From Bacteroidales bacterium UBA1628 (GTDB lineage: Bacteria; Bacteroidota; Bacteroidia; Bacteroidales; UBA932), in contig DCMG01000013.1 of assembly GCA_002321335.1 (NCBI GenBank), positions 48,146 through 58,399 on the forward strand: a DNA stretch of 10,254 nucleotides, read 5' to 3'. The notes below the pieces were generated by a model that was not told the origin of the DNA, did no database searches, and worked only from the letters and a program-made list of their open reading frames with translations. This document shows positions 5,824 to 10,254 of the stretch, piece by piece. Positions within the stretch are counted from its first letter, which is position 1; each line of letters starts with the position of its first letter. The position numbers were made by a program, and so were the translations under genes.

Positions 5824-7809
5824 ATGAAGCAGAAATTCTGGATATATGACACCGACCCGTACCTGAAGCCGTTTGAGGATGCGATAAAGGCACGGCACAA
5901 GAGAATTGTAGACGCGGCGGAGAAGATGACAGGCGCTGGAGTCGAGGAACTTGCCTCCTGTGTCAACAATCACCTTTACTATGGGTTGCACAAGTGTGCG
6001 GATGGCTCCTGGGTGATCCGGGAGTGGGCTCCGAACGCCAGCCGGATCTATCTCATTGGAGAGTTCAACAACTGGAGACGCACATCGGCCTACGAGTTCA
6101 AACCGGCCGGAAACGGCAACTGGGAACTTAGACTAGACTCGATGTTCCTCAGTCACGAAGAGTTGTACAAGTTGTTCATCGAATGGCCGGGGGGCGGCGG
6201 CGAGAGGATTCCTGCATATTGCACCAGGCTGGTGCAGGATGACGAGACGAAGGTTTTCTGCGCCCAGGTCTGGGATCCCGCTCAGGCATATTCATGGAAA
6301 AACGACAGGATTCTGAGAAGGCCTCATCCCCTCATCTACGAGTGCCACATCGGGATGAGTTCTGAGGAACGTAAGGTGTCCACATTCAGTGAGTTCAGAG
6401 AGAATGTGCTGCCGAGGGTGAAGAGGCTGGGCTACGACACGATCCAGATAATGGCCCTTCAGGAGCATCCGTACTACGGATCGTTCGGCTATCAGGTGTC
6501 TAACTTCTTCGCGCTGAGCTCGCGTTTCGGCACGCCGGAGGAGTTCAAGGAACTGGTGGACACCGCACACGGAATGGGAATCGCTGTCGTGATGGACATA
6601 GTCCATTCGCACAGCTGCGGCAATGAGAATGAGGGGCTTGGCCTGTTCGACGGTCGTGACGACCTCTATTTTTACAAAGGCCCGCAGGGACATCATCCTG
6701 CCTGGGGGTCCCGCTGCTTCGACTACGGGAAGGACGAGGTCATGCGTTTCCTCTTGAGCAACTGCAAGTTCTGGATGGAGGAATATCATCTCGACGGCTT
6801 CCGTTTCGATGGCGTGACGAGTATGATTTACTGGGATCACGGGCTGGGAAAGGACTTCAACGGCTACGAGCCGTACTTCGATGCCGGAGTTGATGAGAAC
6901 GCCGTGACCTATCTCGGCTTGGCCAACCTGCTGATTCGCCAGATCAATCCAGATGCGGTCACAATCGCCGAGGACGTGAGTGGAATGGCCGGTCTGGCGG
7001 CTCCGTTCGATGTCGGCGGCGTCGGTTTCGGCTTCAGGATGGCGATGGGAATCGCCGACCACTGGATCAAGTGGATCAAGGAGAAGAAGGACGAGGAATG
7101 GAGTCCGGGAGAGATCTGGTACGAACTGACCAACAAGCGCACCGACGAAAAGACCATCAGTTACGCGGAATGCCACGATCAGGCTCTTGTTGGAGACAAG
7201 ACCTTGATATTCAGACTTCTCGACAAAGAAATGTACTTTTCCATGAATATGGACTCGAAGAATCCGGTGGTGGACAGGGGCATAGCCCTGCATAAGCTTA
7301 TCCGCCTTGTGACGCTTGGCACAGCCGGGGACGGCTACCTCAACTTTATGGGCAACGAGTTCGGCCATCCGGAATGGATAGATTTTCCGAGGGAAGGGAA
7401 CGGATGGAGCTACGACCACGCCCGCCGCATGTGGTCTTTGGCGGACAACGGACTGTTGAGGTACCATTGTCTTGAAAACTTTGACAAGGCGATGATTCAT
7501 CTTGTAAAACGATACGGCGCGCTTGCGTCAAGGCCAGAGCTTCTGCGTGCGGACGAAGAAAAGAAAATCTTGATATTCAGACGGAAAAACCTTATCTTTG
7601 CACTGAATTTCAATCCTGTAGAGTCGTTCGCCGACTATGCGTTTCCGGCTCCGTCCGGACGCTATGTCAAGGTTCTCGACTCTGACGCCAAGGAGTTCGA
7701 CGGATTCGCGAGGCTCGAAAACGATGGGGAGCATCTGACAGTAGACGGCTGCCTGAGCCTCTACCTTCCGAGCCGTTGCGCTCTTGTGTTGATTGAAAGG
7801 AAAGGATAA
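5824..7809 (+). CDS. glgB: 1,4-alpha-glucan branching enzyme, eukaryotic-like GH13_8 type
   Basis: This 661-residue cytosolic enzyme moves short alpha-1,4 chains to alpha-1,6 positions in glycogen. Residues about 53-145 form a CBM48 module (WVIREWAPNASRIYLIGEFNNW). The GH13 barrel spans about 170-560. Its four conserved regions are visible: DIVHSH (Asp258, His261, His263), DGFRFDGVTSM (nucleophile Asp329), AEDVSG (acid/base Glu383) and YAECHDQ (transition-state Asp452). A beta-rich C-terminal domain follows. The run LLSNCKFWMEEYHLDGFRFDGVTSMIY resembles human and yeast branching enzymes more than the E. coli type, and the length (about 700 in human) agrees. The ATG at 5824 is chosen because the family N-terminus starts there and the promoter lies just upstream; a TTG at 5761 would add 21 residues not expected in the family. 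First gene of the operon, 13 bases before the debranching enzyme. Confidence 0.94.
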   Translation: MKQKFWIYDTDPYLKPFEDAIKARHKRIVDAAEKMTGAGVEELASCVNNHLYYGLHKCADGSWVIREWAPNASRIYLIGEFNNWRRTSAYEFKPAGNGNWELRLDSMFLSHEELYKLFIEWPGGGGERIPAYCTRLVQDDETKVFCAQVWDPAQAYSWKNDRILRRPHPLIYECHIGMSSEERKVSTFSEFRENVLPRVKRLGYDTIQIMALQEHPYYGSFGYQVSNFFALSSRFGTPEEFKELVDTAHGMGIAVVMDIVHSHSCGNENEGLGLFDGRDDLYFYKGPQGHHPAWGSRCFDYGKDEVMRFLLSNCKFWMEEYHLDGFRFDGVTSMIYWDHGLGKDFNGYEPYFDAGVDENAVTYLGLANLLIRQINPDAVTIAEDVSGMAGLAAPFDVGGVGFGFRMAMGIADHWIKWIKEKKDEEWSPGEIWYELTNKRTDEKTISYAECHDQALVGDKTLIFRLLDKEMYFSMNMDSKNPVVDRGIALHKLIRLVTLGTAGDGYLNFMGNEFGHPEWIDFPREGNGWSYDHARRMWSLADNGLLRYHCLENFDKAMIHLVKRYGALASRPELLRADEEKKILIFRRKNLIFALNFNPVESFADYAFPAPSGRYVKVLDSDAKEFDGFARLENDGEHLTVDGCLSLYLPSRCALVLIERKG

Positions 7810-7822
7810 AATTTTAACCGAT

Positions 7823-9760
7823 ATGGCTTTTTTGAAGTTCAACAAGTCTGAGTTGGTCAACCTCTCATATTCACTGAAGAGGGAGATCATCTGTGCCAAC
7901 AAGACAGGCGCCTACTGCAACACTTCCATAGTGACTTGCAACACAAGGCGCTATCATGGCCTGCTGGCTGTGCCGGTTGACGCTTTCGGAGGCAGGACGC
8001 ACCTGCTCCTGTCCTCTTTGGACGAAAGCCTCATCCTTAACGGAAAACAGTTCAATCTGGGTATCCACTGCTACGGTAATGTCTATGAGCCGCGCGGCCA
8101 CAAGTACATCATAGATTTCGAGGCTGACCCGGTCCCTAAAATCACCTATAAGGTCGGGGAAATCGTGTTCACGAAAAGCATACTGCTTGTGCCGGATTCC
8201 GATCAGGTCATGATCCGTTTTGACCTGGTGCACGCTCCGGCGAAGGTCAGGCTGCTTCTGACCCCGTTCCTGGCTTTTCGTGACATCCACGCGCTGACGG
8301 AGGAGAACCCGAACGCCAGGACTGATGGCTGGGAGATTCCGAACGGTATGGCGTTCAACCTCTACGAGGGATTCCCGGACCTGGACATGCAGTTCAACAC
8401 GAAGGATGTCACCTTTGTGACAGCGCCGTGCTGGTACAAAGGCGTGACATATTCCGACGAATACCGCCGCGGATTCGCCTGCAAGGAGGATCTCTATGTT
8501 CCCGGACATTTTGAGACGGAGATGAAGCCCGGTGACGCGGTCGTGTTCTCCGCTTCCGTGGATCTGGCCACTCCGTCCGGACTCAAGAGAAAATTTGACT
8601 CATACGTGGCCAAGGCCGCGAAGATCACCACCTACCATGAGCAGCTTGTGCACTGCGCTGACCTGCTGAAGCAGGACCGAGGAGGCCACAAGATGATAAC
8701 GGCGGGATTCTCATGGCTTTACACCGGACTGTTGAGGGAGACTCTGGAGGCTCTTCCCGGACTTACCCTCTACGCCACCGGTGACAAGGCCGAGTTCGAA
8801 GAGATTCTCGACAACCTGATCTCCGACAACCAGGAACGCCTTTTCCACAGAACCACACAGGTCGAGGCTCCGCTCAGGCTGGCGTACGCCCTTGACCGCT
8901 ACATTGAGTTCGGGGCAGATCCCAAGGCTGTCTGGAAGAAATACGGCACGGTGATCAAAGGCATCCTTGAAAGTTACCTGCCTGGCAAGCGGGCCGAGGT
9001 CGCTATGCAGCCGAACGGACTTCTCTGGGCGCAGCTTGATCATTGGGCCCTCTCTTGGATGAACACTTACGTGAACGGAAATCCTGTGACGGAAAGAGCT
9101 GGCTATCAGGTGGAGACGAACGCTCTATGGTTCCAGTCCATCCTGTTCGCCGTCACGATGGAACGGAAATATCCCACGTCGGACAGTGCTTTCATCAATG
9201 AATGGTCCCACATTCTGGATCTTGTCCGCGCGAATTTCCAGAACACATTCTGGAACGCCCGCGCCGGCTATCTCGCTGACTATGTGGACAACGCCGGACA
9301 GCATCTTGAGGTCCGCCCGAATATGCTCTACGCCCTTGTTGGAGAGGATATCCCTGTTGAACCGGAAGTCGCTCAAAGAGTGTTGCAGGTGATTGACAAC
9401 GAACTCGTGACGAGAAGGGGAATACGCACGCTTTCTCCTCGCCATACTGAATATAGGGGTGTCTATGAGGGCTCACAGACTGACAGGGATCTGGCCTATT
9501 ACAACGGCTGTTGCCTTACTTCGCTCCTTGGGCCATACTGCGAGGTCTGCTTCAAGATGAAGGGGCCGGCCTTCCTGAACAAGGCCCAGTGGCTCGTCAA
9601 CGGCTTCTACGAGGATCTGAACAAGCACGGAGTCGGGGCGTTCTCCGAACTATATGACGGCGACCCGCCTCATGAGCCTCACGGAGCGATCTCGTCGGCC
9701 CTCAGCACGGCTGCTTTACTGGAAGTGGAGTATCTTAAGGATAAATACAAGGAGGAGTAG
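7823..9760 (+). CDS. Glycogen debranching enzyme (amylo-alpha-1,6-glucosidase type, GH133-like)
   Basis: This 645-residue cytosolic protein probably removes alpha-1,6 branch stubs from glycogen or related glucans. The N-terminal half is a GDE_N_bis-type domain with the hallmark NTRRYHGLLAV (TRRYHGLL at 41-48) and LLLSSLDES. The C-terminal half is an (alpha/alpha)6 GDE_C domain. There, WMN (412-414) and VTERAGYQVETNALWF match the usual 'WM(D/N)...VTPR.G..VE.NALW' stretch. FSELYDGDPPHEPHG holds Glu609, the expected general base. One motif is unusual: where family members typically read YHQGTxWPWL, this protein has YYNGCCLTSLLGP (559-571). The ATG at 7823 matches the family start; a TTG at 7793 would overlap glgB and is not favoured. 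The gene lies 13 bases after glgB and 4 before the glycosyltransferase. Family assignment is firm; full activity is less certain because of the altered motif. Confidence 0.88.
   Translation: MAFLKFNKSELVNLSYSLKREIICANKTGAYCNTSIVTCNTRRYHGLLAVPVDAFGGRTHLLLSSLDESLILNGKQFNLGIHCYGNVYEPRGHKYIIDFEADPVPKITYKVGEIVFTKSILLVPDSDQVMIRFDLVHAPAKVRLLLTPFLAFRDIHALTEENPNARTDGWEIPNGMAFNLYEGFPDLDMQFNTKDVTFVTAPCWYKGVTYSDEYRRGFACKEDLYVPGHFETEMKPGDAVVFSASVDLATPSGLKRKFDSYVAKAAKITTYHEQLVHCADLLKQDRGGHKMITAGFSWLYTGLLRETLEALPGLTLYATGDKAEFEEILDNLISDNQERLFHRTTQVEAPLRLAYALDRYIEFGADPKAVWKKYGTVIKGILESYLPGKRAEVAMQPNGLLWAQLDHWALSWMNTYVNGNPVTERAGYQVETNALWFQSILFAVTMERKYPTSDSAFINEWSHILDLVRANFQNTFWNARAGYLADYVDNAGQHLEVRPNMLYALVGEDIPVEPEVAQRVLQVIDNELVTRRGIRTLSPRHTEYRGVYEGSQTDRDLAYYNGCCLTSLLGPYCEVCFKMKGPAFLNKAQWLVNGFYEDLNKHGVGAFSELYDGDPPHEPHGAISSALSTAALLEVEYLKDKYKEE
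9751..9757 (+). promoter_or_regulatory. Strong Shine-Dalgarno GGAGGAG for the glycosyltransferase gene
   Basis: GGAGGAG, preceded by AA, lies in the last codons of the debranching gene, 7 bases before the ATG at 9765. Such a match is uncommon in Bacteroidota, where most starts lack one, and it fixes this start firmly. It suggests translation of the third gene initiates independently even though the 4-base gap permits coupling. Confidence 0.65.
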
Positions 9761-9764
9761 GAAT

Positions 9765-10254
9765 ATGAGAGTTTTGATGTTTGGATGGGAATTCCCTCCC
9801 CACATCGCCGGAGGACTCGGCACTGCCTGTTATGGAATCGTCAAAGGTTTGGCTTACAATGGGGTGCGGACACTTTTCGTTATGCCGTCCGCTTCCGGGG
9901 ACGAGGACCAGAGCGCGGCCAAGATCATCAACGCCAGCGATGTCCCTGTCGAATCGTTCGGCTCCACCGTGGATGAGTTTCTGGACAAGGTGAAGTTCGT
10001 GCGCATCGGATCGAATATGATCCCGTACGTTGATCCTGAGGAATTTCACGAGATGGTCGAGTCCGAGCGCAGGCTTCAGAGCGAGAATATGACCAAGTGC
10101 ATCGGCACGAAGTTCCGTTTCTCCGGCCGCTACGGCTCCAACCTTATGGAGGAGGTCGCCCACTATGCTATGGTCGGAGGCACTATTGCCATGGAGCACA
10201 AGGATGAATTCGACATCATCCATGCCCACGATTGGCTGACCTATCTGGCCGGAA
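9765..10254 (+). CDS. Glycogen-synthase-like glycosyltransferase, N-terminal part (3' end outside window)
   Basis: The frame is open from the ATG at 9765 to the window edge, giving 163 complete codons. It starts MRVLMFGWEFPPHIAGGLGTACYG, a nucleotide-sugar-binding N-terminal Rossmann motif with the Gly-Gly-Leu turn at 16-18. It reaches DIIHAHDWLTYLAG, with His153 to Trp157 in the HAHDW motif of GT5/GT4-type glycogen and starch synthases. The C-terminal donor-binding domain is not in the window. It is read as the third gene of a glycogen operon, so it probably extends alpha-1,4-glucan chains from an activated glucose donor. From memory, Bacteroidota operons of this type place this gene after the debranching enzyme and often before a GH57 amylase. 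It could be annotated as GT4 rather than GT5; donor preference cannot be judged here. Confidence 0.87.
   Translation, partial: MRVLMFGWEFPPHIAGGLGTACYGIVKGLAYNGVRTLFVMPSASGDEDQSAAKIINASDVPVESFGSTVDEFLDKVKFVRIGSNMIPYVDPEEFHEMVESERRLQSENMTKCIGTKFRFSGRYGSNLMEEVAHYAMVGGTIAMEHKDEFDIIHAHDWLTYLAG

Noticed and set aside
6292..7500. A 402-codon open frame on the minus strand inside glgB
   Set aside because: It is codon-aligned with glgB and has no recognisable domain. It is open because glgB rarely uses TTA, CTA and TCA codons, so it is a shadow frame.
7793..7822. TTG start at 7793 for the debranching enzyme
   Set aside because: It would overlap glgB by 17 bases; the ATG at 7823 gives the family-typical start MAFLKFNK.
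7871..8509. A 212-codon minus-strand frame inside the debranching gene
   Set aside because: No domain or motif is visible, no promoter is seen, and the sense strand is clearly coding.

Overview
The window looks like chromosomal DNA from a member of the Bacteroidota, most likely order Bacteroidales. Four things point there. A Porin_10-type putative outer-membrane porin is present. The debranching enzyme and the glycosyltransferase belong to recognisably Bacteroidota-type glycogen-operon families. The divergent intergenic region carries Bacteroidota-style promoters (-7 TAnnTTTG paired with -33 TTTG). Most starts lack a strong Shine-Dalgarno sequence. Base composition is moderately GC-rich. I see no tRNA, rRNA, CRISPR array, insertion sequence or phage gene, and no stretch above 300 bases lacks a gene.

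Layout, left to right. (1) The 3' end of an M13-family zinc metallopeptidase (+) ends in a hairpin. (2) A LolE/FtsX-type lipoprotein-release permease (+) starts at a TTG. (3) It converges on a two-gene minus-strand unit: a large putative porin followed, 2 bases later, by an MltF-like lytic transglycosylase. The last 117 bases of the transglycosylase gene lie antisense to the end of the permease gene. (4) A short intergenic region of about 150 bases holds two divergent promoters. (5) A rightward glycogen operon follows: a eukaryotic-type (GH13_8-like) branching enzyme, a GH133-like debranching enzyme, and the start of a glycogen-synthase-like glycosyltransferase cut by the window edge. Its gene gaps are 13 and 4 bases.

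Functionally, the left half is cell-envelope biology: a secreted peptidase, lipoprotein export, an outer-membrane barrel and peptidoglycan turnover. The right half is storage polysaccharide metabolism: chain elongation, branching and debranching of glycogen. The two halves are joined only by the divergent promoter region.

I did not find a clearly new defence or mobile system. The points most worth a second look are: the codon-in-codon antisense overlap that gives MltF an acidic tail; the apparent loss of one lobe of the MltF solute-binding domain; the glycine-rich tail after the last porin strand; the 11-base direct repeat lying over both boxes of the porin promoter; and the altered active-site-region motif in the debranching enzyme.
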